DNA of 5,031 nucleotides from Caulobacterales bacterium (lineage in GTDB: Bacteria; Pseudomonadota; Alphaproteobacteria; Caulobacterales; Caulobacteraceae): contig CANKEA010000121.1 in the NCBI GenBank assembly GCA_947480815.1, positions 1 to 5,031 of the forward strand, written 5' to 3'. The notes under the pieces are model-generated. The model was not told the origin of the DNA and did no database searches. It was given only the letters and a program-made list of their open reading frames with translations. Positions 1 through 5,031 of the stretch are shown one piece after another. The position numbers and the translations under genes are program-made. Positions within the stretch are counted from its first letter, which is position 1, and the number at the start of each line of letters is the position of its first letter.

Positions 1-25
1 AAATAAGCGGAACGTAATTGCGCCG

Positions 26-469
26 ATGGATGATGCCGACCTTATTTTGACCCCGCTTTCGCGGCCGCTGATCACCGATAGCGTTACGCGCGGGGCATGG
101 CGGCTGCTTTCGGCGCTGGGTTTCGCAGCGGCCAGTGAGGTTGGGCTTCCCAATGGTCGGCGGGCAGACCTGATGGCCCTGGGCCCCAAGGGCCAGATCG
201 CTGTTATCGAGGTGAAGTCGGGGATCGAGGATTTCCGGGCAGACTTCAAATGGCAGGAATACTGGCCGTACTGCGACCTGTTTTACTTCGCCGTGGCCCC
301 GGAGTTTCCGCGAGCCGTGCTGCCCGACGAGCCGGGTCTGATCGTTGCGGATGGGTTTGGTGGGGCGGTGGTCCGTGATGCGGTTTCCGCGCCGCTGGCC
401 GGGGTGCGGCGCAAGGCCCTGACCCTGGCATTCGCAAGATTGAGCGCCTTCCGGGCCGCCACGTTTTAG
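26..469 (+). CDS. mmcB: MmcB family DNA repair protein (PD-(D/E)XK nuclease-like)
   Basis: A 147-residue cytoplasmic protein matching the MmcB family, in which the Caulobacter member is a LexA-controlled gene needed for mitomycin C resistance (family knowledge). Seen in the sequence: a PD-(D/E)XK-like core with Glu38, Asp48 in RRADL, and Glu62-Val-Lys64 in IEVKS, followed by a conserved patch with Asp73, Lys75, Gln77 and YWPYCD (79-84). This implies a metal-dependent nuclease fold; cleavage activity is inferred. The length is about that of the family and there is no signal peptide or membrane segment. The ATG at 26 is chosen because the N-terminal LTPLSRP and TRGAWRLL segments follow it as in relatives. 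No clear Shine-Dalgarno precedes it, and the frame stays open to the window edge, so a start further upstream cannot be excluded. It converges on regA with a 37-base gap. Confidence 0.85.
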   Translation: MDDADLILTPLSRPLITDSVTRGAWRLLSALGFAAASEVGLPNGRRADLMALGPKGQIAVIEVKSGIEDFRADFKWQEYWPYCDLFYFAVAPEFPRAVLPDEPGLIVADGFGGAVVRDAVSAPLAGVRRKALTLAFARLSAFRAATF

Positions 470-475
470 GCCGCT

Positions 476-493
476 AGGGTCAGGCGGTGCCCT
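476..493. terminator. Weak hairpin between convergent mmcB and regA
   Basis: The 37-base gap between the two convergent stop codons contains AGGGT (476-480) able to pair with GCCCT (489-493): four Watson-Crick pairs and one G-U pair around an 8-base loop. There is no T-run on either side, so intrinsic termination is doubtful. It is the only stem candidate I could find in the gap. Confidence 0.2.
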
Positions 494-506
494 CCCTCGA
501 TTGGCG

Positions 507-1064
507 CTAACGCGGCGCGCGCTTACTCAAGATGCGTTGCAGGGTCCGCCGGTGCATGTTGAGGCGGCGCGCGGTCTCCGATACGTTATGGTTGCACAGC
601 TCATAGATGCGCTGAATGTGTTCCCAGCGCACTCGGTCAGCACTCATCGGGTTTTCCGGTGGCTTGGGGCTCTCATCGGCGTTGGCCAGCAGGGCATTGA
701 CCACATCGTCGGCGTCGGCAGGCTTAGAAAGATAGTCGATTGCACCGGCTTTCACGGCGGCCACTGCGGTGGCGATATTGCCGTAGCCGGTCAGAATGAT
801 GATGCGGGCGTCGGGCCGGGCCTTGCGCACCGCTTGCACCACGTCCAGGCCGGTGCCATCGCCCAGCCGCAGATCGCATACCGCAAAGGCCGGCGGGCGG
901 GTCTTCAGCACGCGCAAGGCGTCGGCCACAGTCTCGGCCAGTTCCACCTCAAAGCCGCGTTGTTCGAGCGCGCGGCCCAGGCGAGTGCGCAGCGAGGCGT
1001 CGTCGTCCAGCAGGAGCAGGGTCTTGTCGGTAAGCGCCGCCACGGCGCAACTCAGGTCGCTCAT
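507..1064 (-). CDS. regA: RegA/ActR/PrrA family redox response regulator
   Basis: A 185-residue two-component response regulator of the RegA/PrrA/ActR/RoxR group, which controls photosynthesis, respiration, carbon and nitrogen fixation or redox genes, depending on species. The receiver domain (about 14-128) keeps the acidic cluster Asp20-22, the phospho-acceptor Asp64 in CDLRLGDG, switch Thr92 in LTGYG, and Lys114 in YLSKPAD. A proline-rich linker (131-139) leads to a Fis-type helix-turn-helix (about 140-185) with the near-invariant signatures ADRVRWEHIQRIYELC and SETARRLNMHRRTLQRIL. It is full length and shows no damage. The ATG at 1064 has AGGAG seven bases upstream. It lies 52 bases after the remains of regB on the same strand, the usual kinase partner, which is broken here. 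It is therefore an orphan at this locus. It may be phosphorylated by another kinase, be phosphorylated by a small-molecule donor, or act unphosphorylated (inference). Confidence 0.95.
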   Translation of the reverse strand: MSDLSCAVAALTDKTLLLLDDDASLRTRLGRALEQRGFEVELAETVADALRVLKTRPPAFAVCDLRLGDGTGLDVVQAVRKARPDARIIILTGYGNIATAVAAVKAGAIDYLSKPADADDVVNALLANADESPKPPENPMSADRVRWEHIQRIYELCNHNVSETARRLNMHRRTLQRILSKRAPR

Positions 1065-1071
1065 CCACTCA

Positions 1072-1076
1072 CTCCT
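1072..1076 (-). promoter_or_regulatory. Ribosome binding site of regA
   Basis: On the minus strand AGGAG stands seven bases before the regA ATG, a near-ideal Shine-Dalgarno. It fixes the start at 1064 and suggests regA is still translated efficiently in its own right, not only by coupling to regB. Confidence 0.7.
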
Positions 1077-1090
1077 GCGGCACGGGCTTT

Positions 1091-1120
1091 AGTTTAGCGC
1101 GAGTTCGGGCCTTGCGTCAT
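1091..1120 (-). promoter_or_regulatory. Candidate housekeeping promoter of regA
   Basis: Reading the minus strand, ATGACG (1120-1115) is followed after 18 bases by TAAACT (1096-1091), the latter preceded by GC. This resembles the Caulobacter housekeeping pattern TTGACG / GCTANAWC, with 5 of 6 matches at -35 and a well-matched GCTAAA core at -10. Spacing is one base longer than the usual upper limit. The -35 overlaps the TGA that ends the old regB frame. A start about seven bases past the -10 would leave a leader of some 20 bases carrying the AGGAG site. Such a promoter would let regA be transcribed independently of the broken regB. Prediction by eye only. Confidence 0.4.
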
Positions 1121-2019
1121 CCTGTCGCATCATCGGGGGCGTGAATTTGATCGCGGGGGCTATAGCCTGCCGCTTCCAGCTCCGCGCGTGGCCAAAGCGC
1201 TAGCACCACGGTGCTGCCGTCCTTTTCATTGCGGAACTCGACGAAGGCACCGGTGCGTTGCAACAGCGTCTTGGCGATAAGGACTCCCGGCCCCATACCG
1301 AGGTGGCCACTGCGGCTGTTCTCGGCACCCGGACGCTAGATCACATAGGGCTCGCGCTTGGCCAGGATGTCGGCCGCAAAGCCACGGCCGTCGTCGCGCA
1401 CCTCAAGCGAAATGTGGTTGGGGTCGAAATGGGCGGTAACCCGCACCTCGGAGCGGACGAAATCCGTCGCGTTCTCGACCAACGCGGTCATGGCGTGGAG
1501 GATTTTCGGCCGGCGGCGGATTGCCGATGCCACGTCGGGCCCACCCGTGATCACAGCTTCGACCCGCACCGTCGATCCCGCATGGGGCTCGATCACGCCG
1601 TGCAGCAACTGCAGCAGCGATAGGCGCTGATGCAGCTGATTGTCGGCGGCCACAGGCTTTGCTGTTAGCTGGGCCAGGATCTCGCGGCAGCGCACAGCCT
1701 GGGCGATCAGCAGCAGGGAGAACGGGTTGGTGATGCCGCCGGTAAGGTAGAGCATGCCTGCCAGTTGCAGTGTGTCGTAGCTCAGTTGCATGGCGGCTTC
1801 CCAATCCAGAGCCAGTCGTTGGCCAGGGGACAGCGACTGTCAGGATCACATTCAGCCCGGCCGATAGGGCGACCATGGTGCGCAGCCGTAGCCGCGAGCG
1901 GTACGGCATCCCTTAACGACGGATGCGCCGGTCAATACCGCCCAAGGCCCCGGCTGTGGGTCTTGCAGCAGGGGGGCGGGCGGCCTATCGAGGCTTGGCT
2001 TTGGCGTGGCGGTCGGCAT
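1117..2019 (-). pseudogene. regB: Degraded RegB/PrrB/ActS sensor histidine kinase gene
   Basis: These are the remains of the redox sensor kinase that normally phosphorylates RegA. Read along the minus strand, the N-terminal tail (ATG 2019-2017, MPTATPKPSLDR to VVKG) breaks frame near 1905-1912. RSRLRLRTMVAL follows in a second frame and joins directly to SAGLNVILTVAV near 1860-1870, where relatives have the first membrane helices with the LRW...GQ motif. The frame returns near 1828-1834 (SPGQRLALDWEAAM), then the quinone-site motif GGITNPF appears (about 1740-1720). At about 1698-1720 it jumps from NPFSLLL to IAQAVRCREILAQL, so the later membrane helices and the H-box with the autophosphorylated His are absent. 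N-box LVENA (near 1473) and DDGRGF (1395-1378) survive. TAG at 1336-1338 stops the frame. Beyond it the same frame continues to TGA at 1117-1119, with a G2 box reading GMGPG instead of GMGLG. No kinase activity is expected. The upstream in-frame ATG at 2046 is an alternative original start. Confidence 0.88.
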
Positions 2020-2091
2020 GGTTCGCTGAGGTTCCTCCAGTTTCATGAGGATGGCGAGCCAAGAACGCCCAGGCATCGACAAGGATCAAAC
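2020..2091. promoter_or_regulatory. Divergent regB-SCO intergenic spacer with SCO ribosome binding site
   Basis: This 72-base spacer must carry, or overlap, the start signals for SCO to the right and formerly for regB to the left. AAGGA at 2081-2085 lies six bases before the SCO GTG and is the clearest element. On the minus strand GGAGG (2035-2039) sits rather far, about 15 bases, from the 2019 ATG of old regB. I find no convincing -35/-10 pair for either direction. CTGAGG-TT-CCTCCAG (about 2026-2040) is an imperfect inverted repeat that could be an operator, but it is short. Confidence 0.45.
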
Positions 2092-2691
2092 GTGAAACGC
2101 AATCGTGCGAGCCTTACCCTGGTGCTCTTGGCGCTGCTAGCGGTTCTGGTCGCGGCTTACTTCGCCGCGCAGCATCGCACGCGGTCGACCGGATCAGCCT
2201 TGATTGGCGGCCCGTTTCATCTGATCGACGCCACGGGCAGTCCTGCCGATGACAGCCTGCTCAAGGGCCATTGGAGCGCGGTGTTTTTCGGCTTTACCCA
2301 TTGTCCCGATATCTGTCCGGGCACGCTTCAGGCGCTCGGTGCGGCGGCGGGCCAGCTGCCCCCGGGCAAGGCCAAGTCCTTGCAAATCGTGTTCGTATCG
2401 ATTGATCCCGAACGCGACACGCCCGCTGTTCTGAAGGCTTATCTGGACAGCCAGAACCTGCCGGTAAAGCTCGTTGGCCTGACCGGCGCGCCAGATCCTG
2501 TCAAGTCAGCCGCCAGCGCCTATCGCGTATTCTATGCGAAGGCCCCGGTGGCCTCGGGCGACTACACCATGAGCCATTCGACGGCGGTTTATCTGATGGA
2601 CCGCCGTGGGAAGTTTAGCCGGGTTCTGGCCTATGGCATGACCCCGTCGGAAATGGCGGCACAGATCTCAGGCGCCATGGCTGGGCGCTAG
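2092..2691 (+). CDS. senC: SCO1/SenC/PrrC family copper chaperone
   Basis: A 199-residue membrane-anchored thioredoxin-fold protein that delivers copper to the CuA site of cytochrome c oxidase and may act as a thiol-disulfide reductase in the periplasm (family knowledge). Seen: a short basic N-terminus (KRNR), one hydrophobic anchor (about 8-26), then the soluble domain. The CxxxC copper motif is FTHCPDICPGTL with Cys71 and Cys75, the family signature VSIDPERDTP lies at 102-111, and the distal copper ligand His162 sits in YTMSHSTAVYLMD. Length is normal and all three ligands are present. The start is GTG at 2092, with AAGGA six bases upstream and the anchor placed correctly after it; longer in-frame starts would run through regB sequence on the other strand. 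It is divergent from the regB remains, an arrangement also known from regB-senC-regA loci. The gene shows no decay, so its role appears independent of RegB. Confidence 0.92.
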   Translation: MKRNRASLTLVLLALLAVLVAAYFAAQHRTRSTGSALIGGPFHLIDATGSPADDSLLKGHWSAVFFGFTHCPDICPGTLQALGAAAGQLPPGKAKSLQIVFVSIDPERDTPAVLKAYLDSQNLPVKLVGLTGAPDPVKSAASAYRVFYAKAPVASGDYTMSHSTAVYLMDRRGKFSRVLAYGMTPSEMAAQISGAMAGR

Positions 2692-2725
2692 CGCTGCTAA
2701 TCGCTTGCCGAAGTGACGCTAGACT

Positions 2726-2750
2726 CTGACTGAGGTTCGCGTGCTATGCT
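2726..2750 (+). promoter_or_regulatory. Candidate promoter of the PHA depolymerase gene
   Basis: CTGACT (2726-2731) and GCTATGCT (2743-2750) in the SCO-phaZ gap resemble the Caulobacter housekeeping -35 and -10 with the two hexamers 13 bases apart, which is at the short end of the range. It would give the depolymerase its own transcript of about 20 leader bases. No terminator with a T-run is seen after SCO, so read-through is also possible. Weak evidence. Confidence 0.25.
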
Positions 2751-2776
2751 GCACTGCAACCAGAGTTAGGTCTCCC

Positions 2777-4042
2777 ATGCTCTACGCCATGCACGAAGCG
2801 AAGTATTATGCCTCCCAGCCGCTGCGGGCAGGGGCGAAGGTGGCGCGCGAATTCTGGGGCTCTCCGCTCAATCCGATGAGCCAGACCTTGATGGGCCGTA
2901 ATCTGTTCGCGGGAGCCGAGCTGATCGAGAGCACCACGCGGCGCTACGGCAAGCCGGAATGGAACATCGACAGTATTAAGGTTGGCCAGACCGACGTACG
3001 GGTGCGTCCGACTGTGGTCTGGGAAAGCCCCTGGTGCCGGCTGATCCAGTTCGACCGCGACATGGCCGACATGCGCCGGGCCAGCAAGTTCAGCCTGGAC
3101 CCCGCCGTCTTGATCGTGGCCCCGCTCTCGGGACATTACGCCACCCTGCTGCGCGGCACGGTGGAAGCCTTCCTGCCCGACCACGCTGTGTTCATCACGG
3201 ACTGGAAGAACGTGCGCGACGTTCCGATGATGGAGGGGCGATTCGATTTTTACGACTATGTTGACCACATCCGCACCATGCTAGGCGTGCTGGGATCGCG
3301 CCCTAATGTCGTCGCCGTGTGTCAACCGGGGCCGCCGGTTCTGGCTGCGGCGGCTATGATGGCCGAAGATGGCGACCCCTCGCGCCCGGCGTCCATGACC
3401 TTAATAGGCTCGCCAATCGACACTCGAAAATCGCCGACGGCCGCCAACGCCCTGGCTGAAGAAAAGCCATTCGCGTGGTTTTCCTCCAACATGATCTACA
3501 CCGTGCCCCTGCCCTATCCAGGTGCGGCGCGGCGAGTCTATCCGGGCTTTGTGCAGCTGGCCTCGTTCATGAGCATGAACCAGACAAAGCACCAGGACGC
3601 GCACCAGAAGTATTTCAACGACCTGGTCGCTGGCGACGGCGATAGCGCCGATAAGCACCGCGAGTTCTACGACGAGTATCTGTCGGTACTGGACCTGACC
3701 GAGGAGTTCTACCTCCAGACCATCGAGATCGTGTTCCAGAAGCATCTTCTGGCCAAGGGTGAGCTGATGCACCGTGGCCGAAAGGTAAGGCCCGAGCTTA
3801 TTTCCGATATCGCGCTGATGACCGTCGAAGGCGAGGATGACGATATCAGCGGCGTGGGCCAGACCCAGGCGGCGCACGGCCTGTGCAAGGCCTTGCCAGA
3901 CAGCCTGAAGGAACTCTATGTCGCGCCAAAGGTGGGGCATTATGGCGTGTTCAACGGTCGCCGGTTCCGCGAAGACATTTATCCGCGCGTGCGCGAATTC
4001 ATCCTGCGCACCGACCCGAATTTCGCGCCAAGGACTGCCTAA
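2777..4042 (+). CDS. phaZ: Intracellular polyhydroxyalkanoate depolymerase (PhaZ, Cys-nucleophile type)
   Basis: A 421-residue alpha/beta-hydrolase that mobilises stored polyhydroxyalkanoate granules to hydroxyacyl units in the cytoplasm. The N-terminus MLYAMHEAKYYASQPLR and the block FWGSPLNPMS are typical of the intracellular family first known from Ralstonia PhaZ1. Instead of a lipase-box serine there is VVAVCQPGPPVLAA with Cys182 as nucleophile. The likely acid is Asp355 in VEGEDDDISG, and the base is His388 in VGHYGVFNGRRF; these positions fit the Cys-Asp-His triad of PhaZ1. Further family blocks are VAPLSGHYATLLRGTVEAF and VFITDWKNVRDVP. There is no signal peptide, as expected for an intracellular enzyme. 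The ATG at 2777 is preferred over GTG at 2741 because conserved sequence begins there, with AGG six bases before it. The downstream gene starts 31 bases after its stop and may be co-transcribed. No PHA synthase or phasin gene is in the window. Confidence 0.93.
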   Translation: MLYAMHEAKYYASQPLRAGAKVAREFWGSPLNPMSQTLMGRNLFAGAELIESTTRRYGKPEWNIDSIKVGQTDVRVRPTVVWESPWCRLIQFDRDMADMRRASKFSLDPAVLIVAPLSGHYATLLRGTVEAFLPDHAVFITDWKNVRDVPMMEGRFDFYDYVDHIRTMLGVLGSRPNVVAVCQPGPPVLAAAAMMAEDGDPSRPASMTLIGSPIDTRKSPTAANALAEEKPFAWFSSNMIYTVPLPYPGAARRVYPGFVQLASFMSMNQTKHQDAHQKYFNDLVAGDGDSADKHREFYDEYLSVLDLTEEFYLQTIEIVFQKHLLAKGELMHRGRKVRPELISDIALMTVEGEDDDISGVGQTQAAHGLCKALPDSLKELYVAPKVGHYGVFNGRRFREDIYPRVREFILRTDPNFAPRTA

Positions 4043-4055
4043 GGCTGCGATTCGG

Positions 4056-4067
4056 CCCTATGTAGGG
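4056..4067. repeat. Short palindrome over the ribosome binding site of the peptidase gene
   Basis: CCCTA-TG-TAGGG is a perfect 5-base inverted repeat with a 2-base centre. Its right arm includes the AGGG that serves as Shine-Dalgarno six bases before the ATG at 4074. The 2-base centre is too small for a stable full hairpin, so it is more likely chance or a small protein site than a translational switch. Confidence 0.25.
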
Positions 4068-4073
4068 TACTAG

Positions 4074-4820
4074 ATGTCCCTGTTTCCCGCCCGCCATAGT
4101 GACGGTGACCGGCTGACCATAGCTGGGGCCACGATCCGTCTAAGCGTAAATTCGCGCGCGCGGCGCGTCTTCTTGCGGGTGGATCGGCCACGGGCCGAGA
4201 TCGTTGCCGTTGCCCCGTCGCAGCGCAAGCTGGCCGAAGCAGTCGCCTTCGCCCACCTGCGGGCCGAATGGATCGCCGACCATATGGCTGACCTACCGGC
4301 GGCCGCGCCATTCACGCCGGGCCAGACCCTGACGCTGTTTGGCAAACCCGTCGTCTTGGGCGTCACCACAGGCCGTCCGCGCCGCCTGATTGATCCGACC
4401 GGTGGGCCCGACCGCATCCTAGCGCCTGATAGGGGCGGTGACGACGAAGAGGCCTGGCGTGCGGCCATTATTCGATTGCTCAAGCGCGAAGCCATGACTG
4501 GCCTAACCGCCCGTACGGCGCAATTTTGCGATACGATCGGCCAGCCCCTGCCGCAGATCGGTGTGGCCGACGCTCGCTCGCGCTGGGGCTCTTGCCGCCC
4601 GGCACGCAAAGGCCGCGAGGCGCTGATACGCTACAGCTGGCGGGTGATTATGGCTCCGGTGGAGATCGCTGACTATCTCTGTGCCCACGAGTGCGCGCAT
4701 CTGGTCCGAGCGGATCATTCCCCGGCGTTCTGGGAGGTTGTGCAGGGTCTGATTGGCGACCCGAAGGCGCACCGGGCCTGGCTGCGTCGGCACGGGTCGG
4801 CGTTACACGGCATGGGTTGA
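4074..4820 (+). CDS. YgjP/SprT-like zinc metallopeptidase (DUF45 family)
   Basis: A 248-residue protein of the YgjP family, relatives of SprT/WLM and M48-type zinc peptidases; the cellular substrate is not established. The N-terminal half (about 1-115) has the family's beta-rich region, with SRARRVFLRVDRPRAEIVAV and FTPGQTLTLFGKPVVL. The C-terminal half carries the signature SRWGSC (about 169-174), then YSWRVIMAPVEIADYLCAHE with the zinc motif His205-Glu206-Cys-Ala-His209, and a third ligand candidate His215 in ADHSPAFWEVV. Catalytic and metal residues are therefore present. No signal peptide or membrane segment is visible, so it should be cytoplasmic. Length is normal for the family. The ATG at 4074 has AGGG six bases upstream. 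It follows phaZ after 31 bases on the same strand and converges on the gene entering from the right edge. Confidence 0.9.
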   Translation: MSLFPARHSDGDRLTIAGATIRLSVNSRARRVFLRVDRPRAEIVAVAPSQRKLAEAVAFAHLRAEWIADHMADLPAAAPFTPGQTLTLFGKPVVLGVTTGRPRRLIDPTGGPDRILAPDRGGDDEEAWRAAIIRLLKREAMTGLTARTAQFCDTIGQPLPQIGVADARSRWGSCRPARKGREALIRYSWRVIMAPVEIADYLCAHECAHLVRADHSPAFWEVVQGLIGDPKAHRAWLRRHGSALHGMG

Positions 4821-4847
4821 GGCGGGTTTCAGCCTGGGTGGCGCGCT

Positions 4848-5031
4848 TCAGTAGGGTAGGGCGTCGCGCCGGACCGGCGCAGTCCCCGCCGGTGGGGCTG
4901 GGGGCTCCGGGGGTGGAGCTTCCGGGTTCTGGCTGTTTAGCAGGTCGCCAATTGGGTCTTGCCCGTCAGTGGGCGGTGGGGCCTCGCCGCCGGGAATAGA
5001 CTGGGATTTGAGACGCGGCAGGGTCGCGCCC
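4848..5031 (-). CDS. C-terminal end of an unidentified protein with a Pro-rich tail (partial)
   Basis: The minus strand is open from the window edge to TGA at 4848-4850, giving 60 residues of the C-terminus of a gene that starts outside the window. It reads GATLPRLKSQSIPGGEA, then a polar stretch with GQDPIGDLLNSQNPEA, a proline-rich run PPPEPPAPPAG, and ends VRRDALPY. The other two minus-strand frames are closed by stops in this stretch. The proline/alanine/acidic composition resembles the disordered tails of cell-envelope proteins such as penicillin-binding proteins, but no domain is visible, so the family is not assigned. It converges on the peptidase gene with a 27-base gap in which no terminator is seen. 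The coding call rests on the open frame, the protein-like composition and the convergent fit. Confidence 0.6.
   Translation of the reverse strand, partial: GATLPRLKSQSIPGGEAPPPTDGQDPIGDLLNSQNPEAPPPEPPAPPAGTAPVRRDALPY

Noticed and set aside
10..13. GAAC just before mmcB as half of a LexA box
   Set aside because: The partner half-site 11 bases upstream would lie mostly outside the window, and the visible bases at 1-2 match only partly; downstream spacing gives CGCC. A box further upstream cannot be assessed.
501..1097. Long open frame on the plus strand opposite regA
   Set aside because: It is an antisense shadow of a high-GC gene. The minus-strand reading is a complete RegA with all family motifs.
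1336..1791. A 151-codon open frame on the minus strand as a stand-alone gene
   Set aside because: It is a central fragment of regB: conserved kinase sequence continues in frame on both sides (upstream SPGQRLALDWEAA, downstream past the TAG). It has no ribosome binding site at its first ATG and lacks H-box and G2 box.
2021..2034. GTTC-N6-GTTC as a LexA/SOS box between regB and SCO
   Set aside because: The alphaproteobacterial box is GTTC-N7-GTTC; the spacing here is one base short, and neither neighbour is a damage-response gene.
1765..2091. Long in-frame upstream extension of the SCO gene to about 1765
   Set aside because: It would read antisense through regB remains and place over 100 unrelated residues before the membrane anchor. 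The GTG at 2092 has a good AAGGA and directly precedes the expected basic N-terminus and anchor.
2685..2694. Palindrome GCGCTAGCGC as terminator of SCO
   Set aside because: It spans the stop codon, leaves no room for a loop without losing most pairs, and is not followed by a T-run.
2741..2776. GTG at 2741 as start of the PHA depolymerase
   Set aside because: The extra residues (LCCTATRVRSP) do not resemble the family, whose N-terminus begins MLYAMHEA, and the GTG would overlap the candidate -10.
4894..4926. G-runs on the plus strand as a G-quadruplex
   Set aside because: The fourth run is separated by a 10-base loop, and the runs are explained by proline codons of the minus-strand partial gene.

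Overview
The window looks like chromosomal DNA of a GC-rich alphaproteobacterium, most likely of the Caulobacterales. The grounds are an MmcB-type DNA repair protein, a RegA/ActR/PrrA response regulator beside remains of its RegB kinase, a divergent SCO/SenC copper chaperone, an intracellular Cys-type PHA depolymerase, and promoter-like sites resembling the Caulobacter housekeeping consensus. The lineage is inferred from gene content and remembered family sequences; no search was run. I see no tRNA, rRNA, CRISPR array, insertion sequence or phage gene, and no stretch over 300 bases lacks a gene or pseudogene.

Layout: mmcB (26-469, +) converges on regA (507-1064, -). Upstream of regA on the same strand (1117-2019) lies a wrecked regB sensor kinase gene. 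Its membrane domain is shortened at two places, the block carrying the phosphorylated histidine is gone, two frameshifts break the N-terminal part, an in-frame TAG interrupts the catalytic domain, and the G2 box is altered. A 72-base spacer separates it from a divergent, intact SCO gene (2092-2691, +). Then come, all on +, a PHA depolymerase gene (2777-4042) and a YgjP/SprT-like zinc metallopeptidase gene (4074-4820). The last 184 bases hold the C-terminal end of a gene on the minus strand (4848-5031) that enters from outside the window and converges on the peptidase gene.

In related bacteria RegB senses respiratory redox state (quinone pool and a redox cysteine) and phosphorylates RegA, which controls energy and redox genes. 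SCO delivers copper to cytochrome c oxidase, the source of the signal RegB reads. Here the sensor is dead at its own locus, yet RegA keeps its phosphorylation-site residues and its recognition helix, and it has a plausible promoter of its own in the 52-base gap after regB. The main finding is therefore an apparently orphaned RegA caught beside a decaying kinase. No new multi-gene system is evident; the other genes are ordinary members of known families.
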